From Desulfobacterales bacterium (GTDB taxonomy: Bacteria > Desulfobacterota > Desulfobulbia > Desulfobulbales > BM004), in the NCBI GenBank assembly GCA_030621655.1, contig JAUXHH010000109.1:1-5812 (forward strand): 5,812 nucleotides of DNA, read 5' to 3'. The notes beneath the pieces were generated by a model, which worked only from the letters and a program-made list of their open reading frames with translations, was not told the DNA's origin and did no database searches. A program made the translations under genes and the position numbers. This document shows positions 1-5,357 of the stretch, piece after piece; the first letter of the stretch is position 1; each line of letters starts with the position of its first letter.

Positions 1-552
1 AAAAGCAATAAGAGGAAAATTATTTTCTGTAGCTATGGCCTGAAGATTTAGTACCCGGAGTACATCTTTGTAGTTGTTGGCCATGGTGACAATTTTTCCC
101 ACGTGTGCCCCGGATTCAATCTGCTGCTGTAAAATATCACCCAGTTCCTCTCTGGATGGAGTGCCTGAAAAATCATGCCATGAAATGATCAGGCCGGTTT
201 GTGGATGCTTTAATAAGGCATCCAGCAATTCAGCTCTTAATTCATGGGCTGTTTTTAGTTCAAGATCCACCAGGGCGCAATCGTTTTGAATCGCTTTCAA
301 AAGCAATGCCACCCGTTCCCCTTCTGAACCCTTAAATGCTCCCCCCTCCCAGGACGGTCGATTGGTAAACAGGAGAGGCTTAGTCAGATTCTGCGTAAAA
401 GGCTCAAATTCCGGATGGGACAGACTATCCAGGCGGATCTCTATGACATCTGCATGGCGCTCAGAGTGTTTGGCAATATCAACAGCCTGGTCGACCATTT
501 CACAGGCAACTGAAACACAAACTCCGGCAGGGGAAGCAAGGGGTGCGGTCAA
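1..552 (-). CDS. aroD: Type I 3-dehydroquinate dehydratase, partial (C-terminus beyond the left edge)
   Basis: This enzyme dehydrates 3-dehydroquinate to 3-dehydroshikimate in the cytoplasm, the third step of the shikimate pathway, through a Schiff base on lysine. The 184 visible residues carry the family signature in order: EIRLD (E38, R40), FTNRPSWEGG (R65, E69), VDLELK (95-100), ISWHDF (H126) and GKIVTMA (K153, the Schiff-base lysine). Spacings match the Salmonella enzyme, where Glu86, His143 and Lys170 act in catalysis; these correspond to E69, H126 and K153. The family is usually about 225-250 residues, so roughly 40-65 C-terminal residues, with the Arg/Ser/Gln substrate-binding part, lie outside the window. 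I chose the TTG at 552: an AAGGAG Shine-Dalgarno (561-566) stands 8 bases upstream, an in-frame stop at 565-567 rules out anything longer, and the only other candidate is the TTG at 555. It is the last visible gene of the minus-strand array. Confidence 0.93.
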   Translation of the reverse strand, partial: MTAPLASPAGVCVSVACEMVDQAVDIAKHSERHADVIEIRLDSLSHPEFEPFTQNLTKPLLFTNRPSWEGGAFKGSEGERVALLLKAIQNDCALVDLELKTAHELRAELLDALLKHPQTGLIISWHDFSGTPSREELGDILQQQIESGAHVGKIVTMANNYKDVLRVLNLQAIATENNFPLIAF

Positions 553-560
553 CAAATTAT

Positions 561-566
561 CTCCTT
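561..566 (-). promoter_or_regulatory. Ribosome binding site of aroD (decides a TTG start)
   Basis: AAGGAG on the minus strand lies 8 bases before the TTG at 552 and 5 bases before the TTG at 555. It is the clearest Shine-Dalgarno in the minus-strand array. With a stop codon immediately upstream in frame and no ATG or GTG between, it fixes the start to one of these two TTG codons. Confidence 0.75.
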
Positions 567-620
567 AAAATTTTTCCACTAAAACCACCTGTACGGCAAC
601 AAAAAGAAGTAGAACACCCT

Positions 621-626
621 ATTATA
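621..626 (-). promoter_or_regulatory. Possible -10 box ahead of aroD
   Basis: A perfect TATAAT on the minus strand overlaps the stop codon of the YkgJ-type gene and lies about 70 bases before the aroD start. A TTGACA hexamer is also present (638-643 read backwards), but only 12 bases separate the two, too short for a normal sigma-70 promoter. The TATAAT may act alone, use a poorer -35, or be chance. It would allow aroD to be transcribed apart from the genes upstream. Confidence 0.22.
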
Positions 627-1359
627 TCGGCATGAAGTTGTCAATCAGATCACCAAAAGTCTGTTTTTCGACAGATTGTTCATAGAGCTGCTTTAACAGA
701 ACATGTATCAGTTTCACCTCATATGGCTCAAGAAGAAATCCGGGTATCGGTTGGGCAGGCAGCAGGCTCCTGGTAGAGCCAGAGGCTTGATTTTCAATCA
801 GATTTTCTAAAATATCTGCCATATTACCCCAGTATCCGCCATCGCTGACAAAATGTTCAACAATCTGGGTAAAAACTGTATTCACGGTGAGATGTATCGG
901 GGCTATCTCTGCCCCGCTGTTATCTGAACACCGCATAAGTGAGCCAAAGCTTCTGCAGCCAAAAGGACGAACTTCATAAATGGAACAAATCTTTTCCCTT
1001 AAAAAAATACAAGGGGTAAAATTCCAGCCTCCCAGTGCATCCTCGTCAACTTTCTGGTGTTCAAGGCAGGCCCTGGCATACTGGTTTGTCGTTATTACTG
1101 CCTTGCTTTTCGCTGCAGTGGTTTTGCCCAGCTTTTCTATCAGCCATTTTTCCATGCCTTTTCTTTTGACAAAACCAAGAACTTCCTCGCCTTCCAGGCT
1201 TGTCATAGTAACACTCTGGGTGCAGCAGAAAGCACAGCCTTTTTGACACGCTAGTGGGAAACGCTCAACCCAGCCGGAATAAACACCATAGACAGCATGC
1301 AGCAGTTCTTTTTTGTGGTCCATGCCTGCCGGCACACATACTTGCTGTTGAATTATCAT
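622..1359 (-). CDS. YkgJ-type cysteine-cluster protein (putative zinc/iron-binding, CxxCxxCC family)
   Basis: The 245-residue product has the cysteine pattern of the YkgJ / putative zinc- or iron-chelating family. The first cluster is C38-x3-C42-x2-C45-C46, in the context ACQKGCAFCC. The second set is C117 (TPCIFL), C125 (KICSIYEVRP) and C135 (FGCRSFGS), matching the usual 'PC-x-fL ... C-x-iYe-x-RP-x-x-CR' arrangement. Further cysteines at 8, 98 and 144 are less clearly conserved. The biochemical role of the family is not established; metal binding is inferred from the cysteines. The roughly 100 residues after the second cluster are a helical-looking tail I do not recognise. The ATG overlaps the stop of the preceding DUF1232 gene (ATGA), which suggests translational coupling, since no good Shine-Dalgarno is visible. 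A later Met (residue 13) is an alternative start. There is no signal peptide or membrane segment, so it is probably cytoplasmic. Confidence 0.82.
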   Translation of the reverse strand: MIIQQQVCVPAGMDHKKELLHAVYGVYSGWVERFPLACQKGCAFCCTQSVTMTSLEGEEVLGFVKRKGMEKWLIEKLGKTTAAKSKAVITTNQYARACLEHQKVDEDALGGWNFTPCIFLREKICSIYEVRPFGCRSFGSLMRCSDNSGAEIAPIHLTVNTVFTQIVEHFVSDGGYWGNMADILENLIENQASGSTRSLLPAQPIPGFLLEPYEVKLIHVLLKQLYEQSVEKQTFGDLIDNFMPI

Positions 1360-1613
1360 TTGACACCGGATATCTTTTTCTTCACTCTGTCCATCACCTC
1401 TTTCGGAACCAGCTTTAATGCCAGGGCAACAATAAACGACGCAATTGCCAGGTCATCCAGCCAACCAAACAGGGGAATGGCATCGGAAATAATATCTACG
1501 GGAACAAGTATATACAAAAGGCCGACAGCAAGGATAGATTTGACGTACAACGGTGTCTGCCGGTCAAACAGGATCAGAAAATAATACCTGAGCTTTTGCG
1601 AAAAATTGCTCAT
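1356..1613 (-). CDS. DUF1232 / YkvA-like small membrane protein
   Basis: This 85-residue protein matches the DUF1232 (YkvA) pattern. It has TPLYVKSILAVGLLYILVP (20-38) followed by VDIISDAIPLFGWLDDLAIA (39-58), that is, a 'sP.D.i.D.iP..G..DDl' core preceded by a hydrophobic stretch. Two hydrophobic segments, about 22-38 and 55-69, flank the acidic core (D40, D44, D53, D54), and a basic tail (71-85) follows. The length is normal for the family, whose function is unknown. The gene starts 51 bases after the pyrD stop and ends with a 4-base ATGA overlap with the YkgJ-type gene, so the two are almost surely co-translated. No strong ribosome binding site is visible before the ATG. I infer a small inner-membrane protein; nothing in the sequence ties it directly to pyrimidine synthesis. 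Confidence 0.85.
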   Translation of the reverse strand: MSNFSQKLRYYFLILFDRQTPLYVKSILAVGLLYILVPVDIISDAIPLFGWLDDLAIASFIVALALKLVPKEVMDRVKKKISGVK

Positions 1614-1664
1614 ATTATTGTCAGTTACCCGGTTTTATTAAAATCCTGAATCCGTGACGGGAAA

Positions 1665-2591
1665 TTATACTCTTCGGGCTTTGCCGATCAAATCCTCTAC
1701 GGATGCAATCCCGTTTTTTTCAAGGTACGTCCCTATGCCTTGAATAATTTCTTCAGTGGCTTGAGGATTAATAAAATTTGCTGTACCGACCTGGATAGCT
1801 GTTGCTCCAGCCAGTAAAAATTCAATCGCATCCTCAGGGGTAGTAATCCCGCCGATTCCAATTATTGGAATGGAGACGCTCCCTGCAACCTGCCAGACCA
1901 TGCGTAAGGCAATAGGCTTGATCGCCGGACCTGACAACCCGCCGAAAGTATTGGCAAGTTTTGGCCTGCATGACTCAATGTCTATGGCCATGCCCAGCAC
2001 AGTATTGATCAAAGACAGTCCATCTGCTCCAGCCTCTTCTACCGCCCGGGCAACCAGGGTTATATCAGTTACATTGGGTGAAAGCTTAACAATGACCGGA
2101 CGGCTGAAATGTTGGCACACTGCTTTTGTCACAGCATGAGCCATGTCAGGGTCGGTCCCGAATGCAACCCCGCCCTGTTTTACATTTGGACAGGAGATGT
2201 TCACTTCAACTGCAGCAACTTTTTCTTCATCGTTCAATCGTTTAGCCAGCTGCTGGTAATCCTCTATAGTGTCCCCAAGAATATTTACAATCAGGGGTGT
2301 ATCTATACCCCTTAAAAATGATAATTTTTCAGAGAAAAACCTTTCCAGTCCGACATTTTCCAAGCCGATGGCATTAAGCATGCCACAGGCTGTCTCTGCT
2401 ATTCTTGGGGGGGGATTTCCCTGCCTGGGAAGTAGAGAAATGCCCTTGGCAATAATGGCTCCCAGCCGGTGCAGGTTAACAAGCGAGCCAAACTCCTCAC
2501 CATATCCGAAGGTGCCGGAAGCGGTCATCACCGGATTCCTCAACCTTAAGGAACCGATAGAAACTTTCATATCAGCTTGATCTATAGCCAT
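1665..2591 (-). CDS. pyrD: Dihydroorotate dehydrogenase B (NAD+), catalytic subunit
   Basis: This is the FMN subunit of class 1B dihydroorotate dehydrogenase, which oxidises dihydroorotate to orotate in UMP synthesis. The 308-residue length is normal for the family. Visible landmarks are NPVMTASGTFGYG at 19-31 (N-terminal FMN/substrate loop), AKG with K49, GNPPPRIAET at 58-67, MLNAIGLEN at 71-79, VNISCPNV at 130-137, VKLSPNV with K169, GIGGI at 245-249 and QVGTANF at 267-273 (phosphate-binding end of the TIM barrel). C134 is the catalytic base of class 1; class 2 membrane enzymes have serine there, which together with the adjacent pyrK settles type 1B. The ATG at 2591 overlaps the last 10 bases of pyrK. 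The second Met (residue 8, 2570) is an alternative start, and neither has a strong Shine-Dalgarno. A run of eight C residues on the coding strand (2407-2414) encodes part of the PPP at 60-62 and the frame stays intact. Confidence 0.96.
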   Translation of the reverse strand: MAIDQADMKVSIGSLRLRNPVMTASGTFGYGEEFGSLVNLHRLGAIIAKGISLLPRQGNPPPRIAETACGMLNAIGLENVGLERFFSEKLSFLRGIDTPLIVNILGDTIEDYQQLAKRLNDEEKVAAVEVNISCPNVKQGGVAFGTDPDMAHAVTKAVCQHFSRPVIVKLSPNVTDITLVARAVEEAGADGLSLINTVLGMAIDIESCRPKLANTFGGLSGPAIKPIALRMVWQVAGSVSIPIIGIGGITTPEDAIEFLLAGATAIQVGTANFINPQATEEIIQGIGTYLEKNGIASVEDLIGKARRV

Positions 2592-3367
2592 GCCACATCA
2601 TCCGCATCAAATACCGGGCCGTCCTTACATGCATGAACGTACCCTTTCATATCAGCCCGCAAAACCGCACAACCGAGACAGGCTGCAAGTCCACAGGCCA
2701 TCATAGTTTCAAGCGAAACCTGGCAGCCCCAGCTATTTTCCCGGCAGGTTTTTGCCACTGCCCGCAGCATGGGATAAGGTCCACATCCATAAATCATCAC
2801 CGGTTTCTCCTGTTGCAAATCTGCCATGAGGTCAGTAACAAGACCCTGTTTGCCAAGACTGCCATCCTCTGTGATTGTATCAACCACAAGCCCCATACCC
2901 TTGAAGTCATCTGCCAGGGCAGCAATTTCATCCTTCGTTCTGGCGCCGAGAAGCACCCGTATGGAAAAGGCTTCACTCTTTTTAAGTATGCGCCTGGCTA
3001 GAAAAAAAAGAGGTGCTATGCCGATGCCACCCCCAACAAGAAAATGCTGACTATCATCAGCGATAGTGAAGCCACGGCCAATGGGTCCCAACACATCCAA
3101 CTTCCGGCCCACTTCCATGTTAGCAAGTGCCTGCGTCCCCTTACCGATGACTTTAAATAATATCTGGACCATGCCTCCTTCAGCCACCTGGTGAACGGAA
3201 AAAGGCCTGCGCAACAAAGGGTCCAACCCCTCTCCAGTCCGCACCATGACAAACTGGCCCGGTTTGGAGGCAGCGGCTATATCCGGAGCTTTAACAGTGA
3301 GCCTGTATATATCCTCAGCAACCTGTTCCCTGCGAATTATTTCTGCTAACTCTTTATAGACCTGCAT
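2582..3367 (-). CDS. pyrK: Dihydroorotate dehydrogenase B (NAD+), electron transfer subunit
   Basis: PyrK carries FAD and a [2Fe-2S] cluster and passes electrons from the FMN of PyrD to NAD+. The 261 residues show a ferredoxin-reductase-like layout. An FAD-binding barrel contains RPFS (R54-S57). An NAD-binding domain begins with GGGIGIAPL (112-120) and contains YGCGP (193-197). The C-terminal cluster ligands are C225-x4-C230-x2-C233-x13-C247, in the context ETMMACGLAACLGCAV...HACKDGP; this agrees closely with the four cysteines of the Lactococcus lactis protein. The gene overlaps the start of pyrD by 10 bases, the usual arrangement for the two subunits. It is the first gene of the minus-strand array. 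The ATG at 3367 has no recognisable Shine-Dalgarno (the preceding bases are AT-rich), yet the N-terminal alignment to the family supports this start. A tandem heptamer repeat lies 13 bases before it. Confidence 0.96.
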   Translation of the reverse strand: MQVYKELAEIIRREQVAEDIYRLTVKAPDIAAASKPGQFVMVRTGEGLDPLLRRPFSVHQVAEGGMVQILFKVIGKGTQALANMEVGRKLDVLGPIGRGFTIADDSQHFLVGGGIGIAPLFFLARRILKKSEAFSIRVLLGARTKDEIAALADDFKGMGLVVDTITEDGSLGKQGLVTDLMADLQQEKPVMIYGCGPYPMLRAVAKTCRENSWGCQVSLETMMACGLAACLGCAVLRADMKGYVHACKDGPVFDADDVAWL

Positions 3368-3380
3368 GTATTATTTTAGG

Positions 3381-3408
3381 GTTCAAAGTTCAAAGTTCAA
3401 AGTTCAAA
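3381..3408. repeat. Tandem heptamer repeat, four perfect copies of GTTCAAA
   Basis: GTTCAAA is repeated four times without any mismatch (3381-3387, 3388-3394, 3395-3401, 3402-3408) and followed by a further G. Read on the minus strand this is TTTGAAC, ending 13 bases before the pyrK start codon. Short tandem heptamers of this kind are common in intergenic DNA of several bacterial groups and tend to vary in copy number. Here the position puts the array inside the likely pyrK 5' leader. Confidence 0.95.
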
Positions 3409-3414
3409 GAAAAT

Positions 3415-3443
3415 ATTTTAAGAAAAAGGCTGGCTACTGGGAA
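3415..3443 (-). promoter_or_regulatory. Possible sigma-70 promoter of the pyrK-pyrD array
   Basis: On the minus strand TTCCCA (3438-3443, four of six matches to TTGACA) is followed after 17 bases by TAAAAT (3415-3420, five of six matches to TATAAT). Transcription would start near 3408 and give a leader of about 40 bases that contains the heptamer repeats. The -35 is weak and the region is AT-rich, so chance matches are likely. Confidence 0.3.
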
Positions 3444-3652
3444 ATAATTATTAATGCCTCAAATTTTCAATCTTCATTTTTTCTGTCTGTCAATCATCGG
3501 GTTGTTTCGTTACACGATAATCGTCGTCTCGTATCGCATGACGACAAATCTTCAATGTTCTTACGAGGCTCAAGGAAAAGAATATATATAATCTCAAACA
3601 AATCAACAAGTAGCCCTTTACGTCTGAGCCGCTATCATGGTACTTTCTCATT

Positions 3653-3694
3653 GGCTGCGCCCCTTTCCTTGCTTTTTCCATGGGTGAAGCAGCC
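3653..3694. repeat. Inverted repeat GGCTGC / GCAGCC with inner CCC / GGG
   Basis: GGCTGC (3653-3658) and GCAGCC (3689-3694) are perfect complements. Inside them CCC (3661-3663) can pair with GGG (3682-3684), giving a 42-base hairpin with an internal loop and an 18-base apical loop. GGCT at 3653-3656 can instead pair with AGCC at 3627-3630, so two folds compete. No T-run follows on either strand, so it is not an intrinsic terminator. Function is unknown, and it may be fortuitous. Confidence 0.35.
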
Positions 3695-3741
3695 TGCAAC
3701 GCCATAACTTTTACCACATTATATAAAAAAAACGAATTATT

Positions 3742-4533
3742 ATGCCGCTGACTATCATAATTGTTTTTTCTTTAATCCTCGGAGCTTCAGTGGGCAGTTT
3801 TTTAAATGTAGTGATTCTCAGACTCCCGGAAGAAGACGCATCTATAGTCTTTCCGGCCTCCAGATGCCCCCAATGCCTTCACCCTCTTAAGTGGTATGAT
3901 AATATTCCCGTCATCAGTTTTCTTCTGCTGAAAAAACAATGCCGCTACTGCGGTGAACCCATATCCTGGCAATACCCTCTGGTTGAGCTTACCATGGCAC
4001 TGCTCTCCCTGGCCCTGTTGTTCAAATTCGGTTTCACCTTGGCCCTGCCGATTTATTTTATTTTTACCGCTGCTCTTCTTGTTGTAATTGTCATTGATTT
4101 CTATCATAAGATCATCCCTGATGTAATCAGCCTTCCGGGTATAATCATCGGTTTCGCATGTTCTTTCTTTAACCCTGTCATTAGCTGGCAGCAGGCAGGC
4201 ATAGGGCTGCTTATTGGCGGCGGTGCTCTTTATGCAGTGGCAGCCGGCTATTATCTTTTCACAAAGCGTGAGGGCATGGGAGGAGGAGATATTAAACTTC
4301 TTGCCATGATAGGGGCTTTTCTGGGCTGGCAGAGTCTGCCTTTTGTTGTTTTCGGCAGCTCAATTCTCGGTGCTGTGGTGGGAATAGGTGCAATGGTAAA
4401 ACAAAAAAAAGGCGGCAAGACCATGATCCCCTATGGGCCCTTTCTGTCAATTGCAGCCCTGTTATATATGTTTTACAGGGAGTTGATCGATTATTACCTG
4501 GTGCTTTATTTCCTGACACCACCGCAATATTGA
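3742..4533 (+). CDS. pilD: Prepilin peptidase / N-methyltransferase (type IV leader peptidase, A24 family)
   Basis: This polytopic inner-membrane aspartic protease cleaves the leader of type IV prepilins or type II secretion pseudopilins and usually methylates the new N-terminus. The 263 residues contain both halves. The N-terminal domain has GSFLNVVILRLP (18-29) and a zinc-type cytoplasmic loop with C42-x2-C45 and C67-x2-C70, typical of the bifunctional enzymes. The protease domain has IDFYHKIIPD (118-127) and GMGGGDIKL (178-186). Catalytic D119 and D183 are 64 residues apart, as in PilD and TcpJ. About seven or eight hydrophobic segments are spread across residues 3-24, 79-122, 128-173 and 185-256. 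The ATG at 3742 follows an AT-rich stretch with no Shine-Dalgarno, but the family N-terminus fits it. The gene stands alone on the plus strand, away from any pil or gsp cluster in view. The symbol is by family; gspO or another name is possible. Confidence 0.94.
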   Translation: MPLTIIIVFSLILGASVGSFLNVVILRLPEEDASIVFPASRCPQCLHPLKWYDNIPVISFLLLKKQCRYCGEPISWQYPLVELTMALLSLALLFKFGFTLALPIYFIFTAALLVVIVIDFYHKIIPDVISLPGIIIGFACSFFNPVISWQQAGIGLLIGGGALYAVAAGYYLFTKREGMGGGDIKLLAMIGAFLGWQSLPFVVFGSSILGAVVGIGAMVKQKKGGKTMIPYGPFLSIAALLYMFYRELIDYYLVLYFLTPPQY

Positions 4534-4546
4534 AATTTTGGATTTT

Positions 4547-5260
4547 TTATGGAAGGGCGAGCTTTGTTTGAAAATTGATTGCTGCCAGTTGGGTATTGCC
4601 CTTGAGAGATTCACCGATCTGCACACCAAATCGCCAAGCCTCTTCCATCTGCTTGTTTGAATGCCCAAACCGGTCATAATGTTTACTGATAAAGCCAGAC
4701 CGTTCAGGGTTTTTGCCGGCAATTTTCAAAAAAACCCCGATAGTGCACCACGGCTCGGGATTGGGATGGGTAAAGGCAATTAAATTTGAAAAATGGGCTC
4801 CACATCTTCTCAGTTTTCTGCGTAAACCCCACCAGTGCAGCTTCCAGTATCCCCGGCATGAAATGAGGGGCAGAACCTCTTGCCCTCCCAGAACTTCGCT
4901 CCCGTATCTGTCCAAAAAAGAAAGTACCGGCCCACTGGGATTATATGACCAGGTAGGGCCCGCCAGAATTATGAGGTCATACTCCCGGTCACATTTCGGG
5001 GAAAGCTCTCGGATCGGGACGCGTATACGGCAAAAAGTAGTAAGCATCATGACAAAGGTGCGGAGAATGCCATCGACCGGAAAACGCAAATGCCTCACAG
5101 GTTTCAGTTTCTCAAAAGAAACCTCCACTCCCTGTTCCTTGAGTCCTGCTGCCAACCTGTTTACTAAAACTCCTGTCTGACCGCTGAAGGAAAAATAGAG
5201 GAAGAGAACCTGGGGATTTTTCTTTGGGCTGTCCGATGGTATTTCTTTACCTTCTATCAT
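4547..5260 (-). CDS. Flavodoxin-like protein (predicted FMN-binding NAD(P)H oxidoreductase family)
   Basis: The 237-residue product has a flavodoxin-type fold at its start. A beta strand VLFLYFSFSGQTG (18-30) carries the phosphate-binding loop S24-F-S26-G-Q-T-G30, followed by an amphipathic helix. A second strand, DLIILAGPTWSYNPSGPV (95-112), matches the flavodoxin 'iilgsPtyw..p...' loop that contacts the FMN ring. The remainder (about 113-237) is longer than in a classical flavodoxin of about 150 residues and contains Trp- and Cys-rich parts (C135, C153, C172) that I cannot assign. There is no signal peptide or clear membrane segment, though 64-77 is hydrophobic. The ATG at 5260 is preceded by GGAAG and AAGG stretches that could serve as ribosome binding sites. 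It lies just downstream of the dsrP terminator on the same strand and converges on the prepilin peptidase gene with 13 bases between stops. Substrate and partner are unknown; a redox role is inferred from the fold only. Confidence 0.72.
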   Translation of the reverse strand: MIEGKEIPSDSPKKNPQVLFLYFSFSGQTGVLVNRLAAGLKEQGVEVSFEKLKPVRHLRFPVDGILRTFVMMLTTFCRIRVPIRELSPKCDREYDLIILAGPTWSYNPSGPVLSFLDRYGSEVLGGQEVLPLISCRGYWKLHWWGLRRKLRRCGAHFSNLIAFTHPNPEPWCTIGVFLKIAGKNPERSGFISKHYDRFGHSNKQMEEAWRFGVQIGESLKGNTQLAAINFQTKLALP

Positions 5261-5284
5261 GGCGCCTTACTCTTCCATATTTGA

Positions 5285-5320
5285 GCAAAAAAAGCCCCTG
5301 AAATATTCTTTCAGGGGCTT
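5285..5320 (-). terminator. Rho-independent terminator downstream of dsrP
   Basis: A perfect 12-base-pair stem is formed by 5292-5303 and 5309-5320, with a 5-base loop (5304-5308). The core is AGCCCCTGAAA / TTTCAGGGGCT. On the minus strand the stem is followed by a run of T residues (complement of the A run at 5287-5293), the classic terminator form. It lies 38 bases beyond the dsrP stop codon and so ends that operon. No comparable T-run follows on the plus strand. Confidence 0.92.
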
Positions 5321-5357
5321 AGAAATAACAAAGGTTAAAAGATACTCAATAAATAAA

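Larger units (their letters stand above)
3368..3741. other. Divergent intergenic region between pyrK and the prepilin peptidase gene
   Basis: This 374-base gap separates two divergently transcribed genes and should hold both promoters. From left to right it contains a four-copy heptamer repeat (3381-3408), an AT-rich stretch with a possible pyrK promoter (3415-3443), a TTGACA on the minus strand (3488-3493) with no good -10 at the proper distance, several small inverted repeats (3514-3545 and 3627-3694), and an AT-rich run (3719-3741) directly before the prepilin peptidase start. Open frames of 113 codons (plus, from 3366) and 75 codons (minus, 3490-3717) cross it, but neither has a recognisable family, a ribosome binding site or codon use that convinces me. 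I recognise no known riboswitch, tRNA or small RNA here. Confidence 0.6.

Noticed and set aside
980..1246. Plus-strand open frames opposite the YkgJ-type gene
   Set aside because: They are antisense to a gene with clear conserved cysteine motifs; no family or ribosome binding site supports them.
3366..3707. 113-codon open frame on the plus strand crossing the heptamer repeat
   Set aside because: It begins at the complementary edge of the pyrK start and reads through the tandem repeat (giving a repetitive SSKFKVQ-type sequence), with no family resemblance.
3490..3717. 75-codon open frame on the minus strand in the intergenic region
   Set aside because: No recognisable family, no Shine-Dalgarno before its ATG, mixed composition, and it overlaps inverted repeats. 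I treat it as unproven and describe the region as intergenic.
3600..3720. Possible c-di-GMP (GEMM) or other riboswitch on the minus strand
   Set aside because: A few short strings vaguely recall the GEMM core, but the conserved segments and their order are not present, and the element would lie far upstream of pyrK, which is not a usual target.
4534..4546. Bidirectional terminator between the convergent prepilin peptidase and flavodoxin-like genes
   Set aside because: The 13-base gap and its surroundings contain T-rich sequence but no stem of useful length.
4713..5180. 155-codon plus-strand frame opposite the flavodoxin-like gene
   Set aside because: The minus strand has a recognisable FMN-binding fold; the plus-strand product is basic, low in pattern and has no family resemblance.
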